This document shows positions 1-12,700 of a stretch of DNA of 64,000 nt, piece after piece. The notes below the pieces were generated by a model. The model was not told where the DNA came from. It was given only the letters and a program-made list of their open reading frames with translations, and did no database searches. Within the stretch, counting starts at the first letter, position 1, and each line of letters starts with the position of its first letter. The stretch is from Cylicocyclus nassatus (Eukaryota > Nematoda > Chromadorea > Rhabditida > Strongylidae): assembly GCA_958299035.1 (NCBI GenBank), contig CATQJL010000326.1, forward strand, positions 5,222,232 through 5,286,231, read 5' to 3'. The translations under genes and the position numbers were made by a program.

Positions 1-3000
1 TGCACTTCCCCAATTAGCTTTGGAAAACTTTCTAACCAGGTATTATAAATCAGAAGAATCGTTTTGAAGAAATTGAGTGTTACGTAAATGCACTAGAATT
101 CTGAAAAATGTTCGAATTGCGAAACATTCCCCACCAAACTTATTCAACACAATAAAGGACTGCTCGCTGCTACAAAATTACAAGTCTTGAGCACAGAAAT
201 GTGCACTTGTGGGGATAGCATTCATGGCTAGCTTGCAATTCCTGTTCAAATGGCTAAGGAAATACCACGAAGAGAAAAAGTGCATTGGATGGTACCTACC
301 GCTCACCGGTTTTATGAGGTTTGCGCAGACCGAACATTGTTTTTATGGCCACACTGAAAAACTGTTTCTGAAAATCCTGAAAGGCTAGTTGGGAAATGCA
401 AGTAAAGGCATTGCACTTCAAAAATGATAATTTTGGAAAATTTTCAAGCTGGACAGATTGTTCAAAATAATGTGCTTGGAACTTTGAGGAGGCAGTCTAA
501 AGGAATGACGGTAGAGTCCATGAATATTCGATCACAATTATTCTGTACAAATTGCAAATAGTTTAAGGTGAACCGAACGACATGCTGCATGTAGTATATT
601 TGTTCATCAACTGTTTTCCATAATGTGAGATTACGGTAAGGACATTCAACATCTTATGGCCATGAGGTAGCTGTCTTTACACTAATTCTGGGCAAATTTT
701 TGTGATAGTGTTTTAGACATTTTGTAAAACTACTTAAATGATACGAAATACTTGAAGCTTAAAGTAATTGCAACTGCCTAATGTATGTAGTCAAGATTTA
801 TGAACTGCAATCAAAACCAGGGACTTGATCGAATTATCATATTTCAAGCCTTGTCGTAATTTTATTATTCATTAAGGTTCGGTTCACACAGTCAGTGGCG
901 CAAAATAACTCGGAACAGTAAATGTACAGTAATGAGGCGATCAAAGATCAGTTTCATGTCCCAAATCTAAGCATTTGCCTACCTCGAGCATTCATTTGCA
1001 CAGTATCATATTCCTAAAAGTAAGGTGAGACTCTGTACATGAAAAATCAAGTTCTGACTTTGAAGACGTTACACTCTCAGTCTCCTCTTCACACTTTCCT
1101 CTCCACTTATTACATCATTTTACTAGATCATAGGGGCCTGAATCTAAAGATGATCGTAATTCTGGAAAAAATAATTTTTCTTCAAATACTGCATCCTCCG
1201 ATGCTAATTGACTCTCCAATTATTGGGGTGAAGTTTCATTGAAACACTCCATGAAGGTTAGATTTTCAACTTGTCTTCTCAAATTACTTATCACAGTATC
1301 AGAGTTCATCACAAGCAACAAATATTCTCTTTGATTGGCTCATGAATCATAAGGAAGTGTGCGACGGCTAAAATAAAAACATCACTCCAATTAGAGATTT
1401 CCTGTGATTGTCTAGAAATTTCGGAAAAAAAAACGTCTAGCGTTTTGCGTTCCGGGCTGATGACCTCAACCGAATAAAGTGATTTGTGATTGATAGAAAG
1501 ATTTTGTTTGAAAAGGACACTTATCTCTCATCTCTTTTTGAGTTCCTTGACTTTCCGGTGAAATGATGTCCAGAGACAGTTCTCTTTGCGGCTTCCCTTA
1601 GACGGCTTTTTTTCCTTTAGAAAATCTTTTTGGAAAGGCGGAAGCTGACAGCACATCATGATGTGTCTAATAGATCTTCCACAAATCATTTCGCACACTC
1701 GCATCTGAAAAATCGGTAGTCGTACTCAGGCTTTGGAAAACAGTGTCGTGAAAATGCTATGTGGTATCTACAAGAATTAAGTTTTTGCCTGTTGTGGTTA
1801 CTCCGTTGGGTCGCTAGCTTTAAAGCCTATAAATTTGAGCATAGGTAATTTCAACGTCGAGTTCGGTATACAAAAATATGTACGTATTCACTCAAAAGGA
1901 AAAGGGCCATCGTTCAAACATATCAGATCAAACAGCAGATACTTGTTGCTACTCTGACATGCTACTCTATCAAGCTGATACATGACTGACATGGTCGAAC
2001 GTGTTTTTTCACGTGCGCGCGAAATTTGAAATGATGTTAAAATAAACAAGCAGCTTGTTCAGTGTGCACAAGATCGTCTAGCACCAAGTGGAAAGCATTT
2101 GTGGAATATTTTGTATTATGGTATATTGAAATTCCAGGGAACTCATGGAAATGTTCCTTTATGCTTCAAGCCACTTCAGTTGGACTTTTTCTGCCAATCG
2201 AGCCGCCTGAAGCATAAATATAAGAATTTCACTTTTTTGGGATCTTCTTTAGCATAGGCTCAATCTTCATTTGAAGTCTCCTGTTCCAGCGAAAAGAACC
2301 ATTCAATTATTAGCTTCTCTAATGTTTGTCTTTGAACTTTATTGAAAACAGTTTTAATAGATGTCAATGTCATAGATACACTCCCTCCACCGACCTCTGC
2401 GTCTTGAACATTTCCGCCAAATTTTTTAGCTTAGCTCTTAATTTTCGTGTTCCGTCGTTATTTTCTTCTTTCATCTTATAATTATGCAGTTGTTCTAGGA
2501 ATAATCTCAGCTGTTTGTGGGCCTATCATTTCTCTGTGCTTTAGTGTACACGCAAAAATTTAAAATACACTCATTAGATTCGAAGAGTGAAAGGGGTCTT
2601 GGCGGAGTTGAAGAGTATTTCGTTTGTGAAAAAGCCAACTCTTGCAAGGGCCTAAATGCGCCGCTCTTCCATAAATGATCAAAATTGATGGTGCTACATA
2701 GAAAATAAAGTTTTTGATTATGGCTGTGGAAGATGTTCTTGGAAAAAAAACAAAGCTGATCGCCGTTTTTTATCTTCCTCAAAAATCAGGACATTGCATG
2801 GAAACGCTTGATCAGCACACACTTCACTTTGTAAGAAATAAGCTACAATACGTTTGCCAGTTACTTTTCTGATGTTTTAACGGGTTTGAAACTTGGTGGG
2901 TCTGGTAAAAATCAGCAAACTCGGAAATAATCTTAATTCTTCGCTTCTATTTCACCAAACTCTGTCTAGTCAGAGCTGCAGGTGGCTCTCAAAAAGTAAT

Positions 3001-4762
3001 TCCTTTTTGTTGAGCAAGTCTGGCACAGTAACAATTTTTACTTTTGTATCAAGCTAACACGTATGCATTTTCGGTGGAAGAGGAGAGGCAATTTTGAGGC
3101 TGGCCTACATGAGCTACGTATTTACACAAAAACTTCTCTTCAATCTGTAAAACTACTTAACAAATCTTGTCTAAAAAATTAGTCTGTAAAGAATTTGTTC
3201 TCTCGTTTTATCAATGGCATACAGAAGTATATGAAGAAATATTGCTACCTTACTTTTACCCTCTCCTTGTAACTCGTGGAAATCAAATTTAACATAAAGA
3301 TGTAGAAAAAATGTTTTCCTATTATTCGACTTCACCATTTGGCAGTGATACATGTCCTGCAGCGTTTTTCGCTTGAATCCATAGATTTTTCGTAAATAAA
3401 ATTACTCCATGATTACATTTCCAACAAGATCCCATCAAAATCTCAGCCGTAGTCCACGTAATCATAAGACCTTCGACGATTTCGTGTTATCTCGCTTGAT
3501 CAGTGAAACCGCAGTCGCGTCAAGGACGTCGTGACCATTCAAATTTATATCAAATGATCGTGACGAGAATCAATTGCATTGCCGTTACCCACGATAAATG
3601 AGGCTAATCAAGTTCGGGGCTATGCTTACAAATGTGAAAAGATTTCACATCAAGGTCCACTCTGTGTTTTGAAAAAAATAAATTTTGTGTTTCATGTAAC
3701 AACTCTCAATTTCGCTCTTAGGGCTGCGAATTTTCGGAACTTGTTAATCATCAAGATGTCATCCTGTTTGTATAAATAGTAATTAGCCCCCACATACAAA
3801 CAGAGAACATTTTCGCCCCTCCTGCGCACAATTCGTCACCCCCTCAACCTACCAGTTTTCGCATTCGCAAAGCGTTATGACAATGGCGAAGAAGAGATGA
3901 ATCGCGTGAAAAAGGTTCGGGATGAGTAACGCATTCGGCCGGTCGCTCGGGGGAAACGCCCTGACGATCTTTCGAAATTCGAACACGCTCTAATTTACGC
4001 TGAAATTGGAACTTTTTAGCAGTGGAGGGGGAGGGGAGGAGGGGGGGGGGGGGTCTAGACAAGTGACAGGCACACTCAGTTCCATGCCCATAAAAATCCA
4101 TTGAAAATTTTGCTCTTGTGATTATAGCGAGAAGAAACATACTACGGTCTGGTTCATTACATATTTCCTTTTGCATAGCAGTTATGCATCCTCAACGCAA
4201 GAGCTTTAGAGCTTTGCGCGCTGAATTCTCTAAGACAACCCAAAAACCGAATTGTATTCTAAAAAATCAAAAGAAAAAGAAAAGAGATTCAAATGAAATT
4301 TAAATCGAATTACGCGCCGAGAAGCTTTAACATGTTATGCGTCAATGAAAAAGGGACTCGGAGATCGACACAAGCTGTATTTCATTGCTTCTTAAACTCT
4401 GTTATGAATGTCAAAGCCGAATTTGCCTCACGAAGAAATACTCTGAAGAAATGTTATGATGGAAGAGCTTACCGGAGTGCCAAATGAAATGTTACAGAAA
4501 AGAACTTTGTTTACCGTTTTCCATGCAAGTGAGGGAATGCAGTTAACAGTTAAGGAAAACCGGGAATGTGTTTAGTATGCATCGATGGGCTCTTTGAGTG
4601 GTTGCTTAGTAAACCTGCTACATGTTGGACAAAACCTCTTACTTCATAGTTTTAATATTTTTCATATTAGTCAACCAGTAATCTAAAGGATGCAAGAGCG
4701 TTCGCTTCGGGACCGCGACGCAGCTGCCCGCCATTTGATAATTTTTGAATTGGCTTGTGATC
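1..4762. other. No gene recognised
   Basis: AT-rich sequence with only short random frames on both strands and no convincing splice-linked exons. It may be intergenic or a long intron of a gene outside the window. Confidence 0.6.
4041..4053 (+). repeat. Poly-G tract (G13)
   Basis: Uninterrupted run of 13 G preceded by further G-rich sequence. Others of at least 10: 6362-6375, 8077-8093 (G17), 20190-20202 (C13), 32163-32173, 36447-36458, 39614-39623 (C10), 52446-52456, 52687-52696 and 55575-55587. Confidence 0.95.
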
Positions 4763-5226
4763 TTTAAAGACAGTGTCCGGGCAAAAACTCGATTTTAAAA
4801 TTTTGTGCTTACCCGGGCCTATTCACTATGCTGAATCCGAAAATCCACATTGGAAGGCGCGAAAATGGCGAAAAAGGTCTCTAACGCAGGAGGGAAATCA
4901 AAAGTGGGCGGGGTCTTCCCCACTGTGAATTTCGCGGTCCCAGCTTCTGGAGCAATTTTCTCGAATCCGTTAGCCGCCCTGACATCATCACCGGTCAAGT
5001 GCAAACGAATGACTTGAAACCGGAATCAAAAAGATCGCCCCCGAAGCTGGGATCGTGAATTCACAGTGGGGAAAACCCCGCCCACCTGCTATTTTCCTCC
5101 TGAGTTAAAGCCATTTTTCGCCGTTTTCGCGTTCTTCAATGTGGATTTTCGGATTCAGCATAGCGAATAGGCCCGGGTAAACACAAAATCTCAAAATCGA
5201 CTTTTTGCCCGGACACTGCCTTTAAA
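4763..5226. mobile_element. 464-bp palindromic MITE
   Basis: Both ends read inward as TTTAAAG(A/G)CAGTGTCCGGG, and the interior folds back over roughly 200 bases per arm (for example CCCGGGCCTATTC and GAATCCGAAAATCCACATT on the left match the reverse of the right arm). No transposase ORF, so it is non-autonomous. The shared TTTAAA at both ends may be the target site. Confidence 0.85.
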
Positions 5227-7354
5227 TATTGAATCCGACCCCCACGCAACATCGGACTCTACCTATGCCTTTGATATGCTTGCGTTGAAACGGGGATGTT
5301 TATGACCATTTTTGCGAAAGTGGTTTCAGAGCAATTTTGATTTTTCCTCTCACGTTCTTGGGATCATATCAAAATTACTCCGTAATCAATGGCGATGTTC
5401 TTCTCCACCTTATTCTTGTCTCTCTCCACTTTAGCGAAAATAAAAATTTCCTTGATTGAAGTGCGTAAGAAAGCTAAGCAAGTAACTGATTTTTATTTTT
5501 TAGTATCAAAGGATTACCGTTTAATAAAAATCGACTAATTAACGAATACTCAAAGCCTGGATCAGGCTTTCCAATTTTATAATATAAGGAAGTTTTAACG
5601 TCGTCCTCACATTCCAGAAATTCTAACGAAATAAAAAAATCAGAAAATTTCTTCAAAAATATCACCTGAAATGTCACTAATTAAATATATGGTTCCAGAT
5701 AATTTCTTTTTTCGTGGAATATAATGCTGTCAAAGCAATCCTTAGAAGAGACTTTTCACAGTTTTCAGTTGTTGTTTTTTTTACAGTTTTTGCTCCACCT
5801 GAGTGGCAAGATGGGAACCTAAAATGGCAAAAATAGAACAGCGAACATCCACAACAACATAAGAAAAAGAACAAGATTTTCTGTTTTCATAAAGACGAAA
5901 CGTGCAGCGAGTTTATTGAAAATGACCGATTTCGAATATTCAGCTTTCATTTTATCCTCGACTTCTGGAATAAAAAACAATCAGCTTGAAAGGCGCTTCA
6001 GAAGCAACATCGTGTTTATCATACTTTTCCTCTCAATTCTGCGCGAGTAGTCCTAAAACTAAGGGGGAAACCTACGAGATTTTATCCTAGTTGCCTTTTT
6101 TGAATATATGCTGCAAATTCTTTAAGGCAAAGCGTCCTAAGAAAATAAGAGTTTTGCAAACAGACAATATGAGCAAACTGGATAACAGTTGAGCAAAACG
6201 TTCACTGTTTTTCATATGCTAATGCGAGAACAAACCTGTTGAGATTTCAGAAAATTGCAAACTTCACTTGTCAATTTCCTCCAACAGCGCAAACACATCC
6301 TAAACGCTAGCTCGAATTGGCTCAACTTTAGAAAAGCGTCGAGGAAAAATAGTGAGGGGGTGGGGGGGGGGGGGGAACGAGTGAGCTTAGAACAGAATTT
6401 TTTTTTTTCGAATAACGCGGAGTGACCTTAGCTACTAGAAATTTTTCTAGGACCCTCTCGAAATTTTATAGGCTTACATTCCCAGCATTATGAAGAAAAG
6501 TTGTTATGACAAGTTGCAAAGGTATGAGGGTTTTATAAATTTTCACAAGTTATTCTAATAATTGCAAGGAAAAAAAGTAAATAGTTCGTTTACACATCCT
6601 CTCCCCGTCCAGCTTTAGCTAGCGGTGAACAGTGAAATAAAAGTTTTTCAATAAACCTGGGAAACGAATACCGATAAGATGAATGTTATAGGAAAATTCT
6701 TCGGTTTTCTGCAAGGTTAAACAGTGATATTCTTCTAGCAAAACCCTTGAAATGAGTACCATTTCAACCTTTTGCACCACTCGCATGACGATCGTAGCGA
6801 GAATATAATGGAATTTGCCACTTCATAAAAGTTCCTCAAATTAAGCCGGTGGTTCATGAGAAAAAGGCCACTTATTTGTAATGATGCAGAAATCAAAAAT
6901 TGACAGCTATAGAAATTGCATCTTCAAATCCGATAAATTCTAAAAATTGGAATTTTATATCCCTTACTCCTCCATCCTTTTCCCGTTCACCCTCGTTCAA
7001 ATGCCTCATGTGACTGTAATCTAATCTCACAAAATTGAAAATCAGCTCAGTCATTCGCTTCTTTTTGGCATACAGCTGTATCCATATAATTACACCATTT
7101 GTCATTTCGGCGACGTTAGGTGACTAAGCGTTCGTTGCAGATATTCGCTATAATAGTGCAACACTTCTATGGAATATATTTGGAAAATCTATTTTAAGAA
7201 GGGCTGGGAGAATGAATGGCTTATTCTGGGATTGAAAAATGCTCACGTTGTTGTTGTTAATTATATTTTTGCAAAAGACAGTGCAAAAGACATATCCATA
7301 GGTGTTTTTGATATCATCCCTACTTTCGAAGCAGATTCATGCGAAATGGCTTGT
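5227..7354. other. No gene recognised
   Basis: AT-rich, with a G14 tract at 6362-6375. Short frames only. Confidence 0.6.
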
Positions 7355-7810
7355 TCCGTAGCCCTACGGTAATTTTACATGTGCCACTAGAATGTCCATC
7401 GTCGAATAGCAGTTGTCTGCAGCATAGAGCCATTTTAGATGTCTTTTATTTCCACACTAATTTCCGAGATATAGTCGGAGTCCGTGCTATGAAAGTCATT
7501 ACCGTACTCCTACAGTAATCCTACATGCATCAACGTCCATTATCAGAAGAAGTTTTGTTTGAAATGAAGTTGCTGTATCCTACTGAAGTCACGTCCACAT
7601 CCACTAGTGGATGCCTAATAAGCACCTGAGGAACACTGCGACTCATTACCGTACTCCTACAGTAGCAACCCACTACAATCCACCAATGTCCATTTTCAAG
7701 TAGCATTTCGGCTGCAGTAGGAAATTCTCCTGTATCGTTCAGATATCGCTGTCCGCACGCTAGTGAATGCCTAATAAGAACCTGAAGAACATTGCGACAG
7801 TCCAAACAAG
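7355..7810. repeat. Degenerate tandem repeat, about three units of 140-160 bp
   Basis: Related blocks containing CCGTA(C/G)(T/C)CCTAC(A/G)GTA followed by AATGTCCAT recur near 7359, 7500 and 7648. A second block, CTAATAA(G/A)(C/A)ACCTGA, recurs at about 7616 and 7773, 157 bases apart. No coding capacity was recognised. Confidence 0.65.
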
Positions 7811-8247
7811 CTTGTCCACTCGACCCCGCCCGTTTGGACCAACACTTTCTCCCCCGCGTTAGCGGCATATGTGCTCGCATGGGGTTTCGGGTTCGATGAC
7901 CTCCTTGAGATGTGCTGTATTGAAGTGTAACGACTCGTATCGTAATGATTGAATCACAACCAACACTCTCTATCGGCCAGTACTTTTTTCCGGACTCTGC
8001 GCATTCATCGGCGTTTGGGTGGTGCACAACACATTATACACAGGGTGTGTAGGGTGTGTTTTCTCGTCTTCTCATCGGGGGGGGGGGGGGGGGAGCGAGA
8101 GCGGGGCCCCGCGCAGCCCGTCACCCACCACGCCCACCCGAAGAGGAGAGAGAAGGCCAGACCCCACCCCAGCCCGACACCTTTATTATGATATCACAAC
8201 CAACGGTCACTTCAGCCCCCAACAGTCGCGGCCAGGGAGCTAGTCGA

Positions 8248-8283
8248 GCTAGCACGTTCTAGGCACGGCTAGAACGTGCTAGC
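8248..8283. repeat. Short perfect hairpin, 15-bp arms, 6-bp loop
   Basis: GCTAGCACGTTCTAG (8248-8262) is followed after GCACGG by its exact reverse complement (8269-8283). It lies just downstream of the G17 tract in a GC-rich patch. Confidence 0.8.
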
Positions 8284-8459
8284 CAGCGCTAGCAGTCATC
8301 CCCTATACCTCCCCCACCCCTTCATTGCTCTTTGTGAACCTGTGCTATAAATTTGGCACTGCCTTTCGCATCACACACACAAAACGCCACGCTGCGACGT
8401 AACGCGCAGACGCTGCCGCCATTGTTTTCTATCGCCATCGCTGCACGTTTTACAACAAT

Positions 8460-8801
8460 TTATTTTACTAAATAGGTAGAAGTAAACTCGTCCAGGCATG
8501 AGTAATCACTCCTCATCATTTTCTCACCTCTCCCCTTGTCATCCATCCCACAATTGTTGTTCTTCTGCAACCTATACGTATCGCATTCGACCACAAACAC
8601 CACATACTTTCCTGTTTTCCACCACACCTCGCCGCTTCTTGTACGAAGCGTTTTTTTTTCAATCGTGAAATCGATTAAAATGCCTTTGTCATCTTGTCTA
8701 TTTACGCATAGTTCAAAAGTATTGATGGTTTGCTCAACGGATAACGACTGGAAGTTGTTTTGATGCTTCTTAGTCACCAACTGTCCGTTCACACATTCCA
8801 T
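8460..8801 (-). CDS. Unrecognised 113-aa ORF, doubtful
   Basis: An open frame on the minus strand with protein-like composition (for example GEVWWKTGKYVVFVVECD). The stop TAA overlaps an AATAAA-like polyadenylation hexamer. No family was recognised, no splice partners were found, and the opposite strand is also open over part of it. It may be a small lineage-specific gene, an exon, or chance. Confidence 0.22.
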   Translation of the reverse strand: MECVNGQLVTKKHQNNFQSLSVEQTINTFELCVNRQDDKGILIDFTIEKKTLRTRSGEVWWKTGKYVVFVVECDTYRLQKNNNCGMDDKGRGEKMMRSDYSCLDEFTSTYLVK

Positions 8802-9740
8802 ATTCTGCTGTCCTTGGTGTTCTCGTGTGTTCTATGGAAAAGCATCAGTCATTCGTCCATATCAAAAACAGCTTTTTCTAGAAGAAAAAGTTACCTTTCA
8901 TAAACTTCTATTATGCTGTCAATAAAACCGAACATCAAGTACGGTCTCCGAAAACGTTTTCGATCAAGTATGTATGTGCAATCTTTCGCTCTGATCTTTC
9001 ACCTCTTCTTTTTTTCTTCTATGTTTGTGCTGAAATTCAGCATAGATATTCACAGCAACAAACTAGATCGAAATTGGACAATGAGTCTCTTTTTCTTTGT
9101 AGTTTTATATCACTTTTGTATAGGCAGTATAATCCAATCCCGACACAACCATTTCCAAGGAAAGAATGGAACTTTTCACCTATGTGCTTTTTATTTTTAG
9201 TAGCTGCTTTTCTCATTTTGTGCTTCCCCTCTCCTATACCAATCATGCAAGCAATTTAACAGAAGTGTAACCAAAAGTAAATTTTGTCTAGTTTTTGAAG
9301 CATCAACAATCGACGCTCCGCATCTGCAGTTACACGAACAAATTAACCAAAAAATTAATGTACTACAGTCCTGTGTATCTCTAAAATTAGATAGTGTTCG
9401 TTGAGACAGAAACGATTTTGTCGCTATTGACGAGACAGAGAGAGAGAATAGGAGACGTTTAATGGGGCTGGTCGAAGGTGGCGGAGAAAAGAGAAGAGAG
9501 CAGGTAGCGGGGTGACTCGTCCCCAGTTACGGGGACTAAGGGGGTACCGTCAATTTTCGAGGTCATCCCTGATTAGATGTCGACCGTTCATTTTGCGTAA
9601 AAACGATCTTCATAGAGGAAAGAAGTCGTGTTTCGAATTGTCGTTCTGCTCCGTTTATCTCCGCTAATTGCGCCATTTCCGCTAGCAATTTCTTAGTAAT
9701 CGTCGTACCTATTTTCCATAACTTTCTTGCTAGAAATTTC
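8802..9740. promoter_or_regulatory. Upstream region of the intermediate filament gene
   Basis: No exon seen. It holds a GA-rich stretch (GACAGAGAGAGAGAATAGG near 9432) and a small hairpin GTCCCC-AGTTAC-GGGGAC at 9519-9536. A promoter here is assumed from position only. Confidence 0.35.
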
Positions 9741-9758
9741 TGATTTAATTTCTTCAGA
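9741..9758 (+). promoter_or_regulatory. Probable 5' acceptor (SL trans-splice or upstream-exon splice) of the intermediate filament gene
   Basis: A T-rich run ending in TTCTTCAG at 9757 lies one base before the ATG at 9759. This is the usual layout of a spliced-leader addition site in nematodes. A conventional acceptor joining an unseen 5' exon would look the same. Confidence 0.5.
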
Positions 9759-12700
9759 ATGACGGAAGAATACCGCAGTACGATCAGTTCTCGACCAGCG
9801 TTCAATCGAACGACAACGAGCAGCACTCAGAATTACTCCACGCCAGGTTTGTGTCACTATCCCAAAAAACGAGATCGAGCATGCAGAAAACGCCGATTGA
9901 ATGAGGTTTTTTTCTATAAAATGGTCCGAATGCAATGTGAATCGATGGACTAGTATAACAACATCTTTGCTTACTCATTATATAATAATTCGAACGATTA
10001 AAGCATCAAGTTGTTCTGAAACCATGAACGTTAGTGACTAATGCCAATAAGAACTTTTGGAAAAGGCATAGAATTCAAGACCAGTTCTCTTCAATTCTAA
10101 ATAACAGTTAAGGACAAAATAACTATAAATAGTAGTTCCATAGACTAGGGGTATCTGAGAAATTGTTAGATGGTTCTAAATTCGAATGTATTTGCGCAAA
10201 CAGAAGTACATGTCTAGAGTACAGATAACGAAAAATTCCAAAGAATCCAAAATTTCTCTAAAAATCTAGATTCTCTACAGTTTTGATATAACTGATGAAT
10301 GCAATGTATCTATTTGATCACGGAAATTCATCATGCAGGAGGTTTTTTTGCTTTACTGGAACACTATTTAAGTCAGGAATTCGCAAAAAAATCCAGTCTA
10401 TCTACGAGACTTCTATCAACAATTCTATTCTAAATTAGTACCTCACTGCGACGATCTGTCACGATAAATACGTCGCGACAGAAAAGTCCAATAAAATCCG
10501 TTTTTTTCGCCCAAGGGTTGGGGGCTCATGTCAATTGTATTTGGGGCTACTTTTTAGGGGCTCATGTCAGCTGTATGTTGCCCCACTTTATCTTAACAGA
10601 ATTTTTGAAGTTTGCGCGCTGAAAAAGAGCAAAAAAAAGTTCACACCAATGCTTAAAAAAGAATGAATTGTAAGTTGATTTTTTTCTATTCCAGGCTCAG
10701 GCAATCGCGTTTTGAAAATCGTTACGGAAATGTCTTCATCATCCATCGCTAGCGGTTTGTCGCCATATGGCCAGAATGCCGCTTCAACTATCCGTGATGC
10801 TCGTGAAAGAGAAAAGAAAGAGATGAGCGATCTGAATGACAAGCTTGCCAGCTATATCGAGAAGGTTTGGGCTTTACTAGGGCTCGACGAAATTTGGAAA
10901 TAAGCCAAGAAAATTCCATTTAGGTCCGCTTCCTTGAAGCTCAAAATCGCAAACTGGGAGCTGATCTTGATATGTTACGCTCTCGTTGGGGTAAAGATAC
11001 AAGCAGCGTTCGTAGCATGTACGAAGGAGAACTGTCTCAAGCCAAGAAGGTAAAACAGGCTGAATTTGATGCATGAAAATATAGAATTTATAAATTTTCT
11101 CTCCTACAGCTGATTACTCAAACCGGAAAAGAAAAGGACGACTTGGAAAAGGACATTCGCAAGCTCCAAGATGAACTGAACGAATACCGCCGCAAGTAGG
11201 GAGAATTTGAAAGATTCATATCTGCTTTCTATAAATATATCTGATAAAACATCTTGTTTTTTTTTTCAAGATTCGAAGAGGCCACAAAAGCCCGGCTCGG
11301 AGATCGCGAAAAAATCGATGAACTGCTCGTAAAACTTTCGAACATCGAAGCCGAAATTAACCTGCTCAAAAGACGCATCGCCCTACTTGAAGAGGAAATC
11401 TCTCGCCTCAAAAAAGAAAACATGCGACTCATGTCCGAACTCCAACGCGCTAGAACAGTACGTGATGAGCGTTCTATGATTAGTAAATGTGTTTGTTCTG
11501 AGCCGCCGAACTAGTTCCGGCTCCTCTCGAACTCATCTCCCACGCTATTTTTGCTATGATTCATCGTTCATTCTGTCTAGGACCTCGACCAGGAGACGTT
11601 GAATCGCATCGATTACCAGAATCAAGTCGCAACACTTCTGGAAGAAATTGACTTCATCAAGAGAGTGCACGATCAGGTAAGTGTTCGCTTTTGGGGTGTA
11701 GATGCCCTAGCATGAGTAGGAATTTTATTTTATTTTCAATTTTCAGGAAATCAAGGAGCTTCAAGCTATGGCTGCTCGCGATACCACCAGCGAGAACCGC
11801 GAGTTCTTCAAGAACGAGCTGGCCTCTGCCATTAGAGACATCAGAAGCGAATACGACCAGGTTTGTCAAAACCTCTACATCTCAAAATATTTTTTTGGTA
11901 ATTCGAATGATTTAGATGATGAACACTAACCGCAATGACATGGAATCGTGGTACAAGCTGAAAGTGCAGGAAATTCAAACGCAGAGCGCTCGCCAGAATA
12001 TGGAACAAGGCTATCAGAAAGACGAAGTCAAGCGTCTTCGCACTCAGCTCACAGATCTTCGTGGAAAACTTGCCGATTTGGAAGGAAGGGTAAGCCTATT
12101 GGATCAGTATCCGTGAAGAGCTGCTCGTGCCAGCGCCGTGCTAGAAGATCCAATTCGGCACGGCGTTGGAACGGCGCTGGTATAGTGATTGCATGGGGAG
12201 CTCTGAACGCTGCCTAACAACCTAGCCTTGGTAATTGTTATTATGTTTTAGAACGCCCTGCTGGAGAAACAGATCCAGGAGCTGAACTACCAGCTGGAGG
12301 ATGACCAGAGATCTTACGAAGCCGCCCTCAATGACCGTGACGCCCAGATTCGTAAAATGCGAGAAGAATGCCAAGCTCTTATGGTTGAATTGCAAATGTT
12401 GCTCGATACCAAGCAGGTAAACAAGCACTTTTTATTTCCCCGTACTATTGTATAATTTTCCCTTTTCTCTTCCAGACCCTCGATGCCGAAATTGCCATCT
12501 ACCGTAAGATGCTCGAAGGCGAAGGTGATGGTCCAGGACTTCGTCAACTTGTTGAACAAGTCGTTCGTACGACAGGAATCAATGAAGTTGCTGATACTGG
12601 TAAGGGGTGGAGCTGTTGAGTAAAGGGTGTGGTACTGGTTCTGACACCGTGTTTACTTTCTTCAGAAACTATGCGCGTCGTCAAGGGTGAGACATCGAGT

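Noticed and set aside
7885..7900. GGGTTCGATGACC as a tRNA B box
   Set aside because: No A box or cloverleaf stems at the right distance; other GGTTCGA hits (54222, 58762) fail too.
7530..8027. 165-codon minus-strand ORF
   Set aside because: It lies over the degenerate tandem repeat and shows no domain; the open frame is explained by repeat structure.
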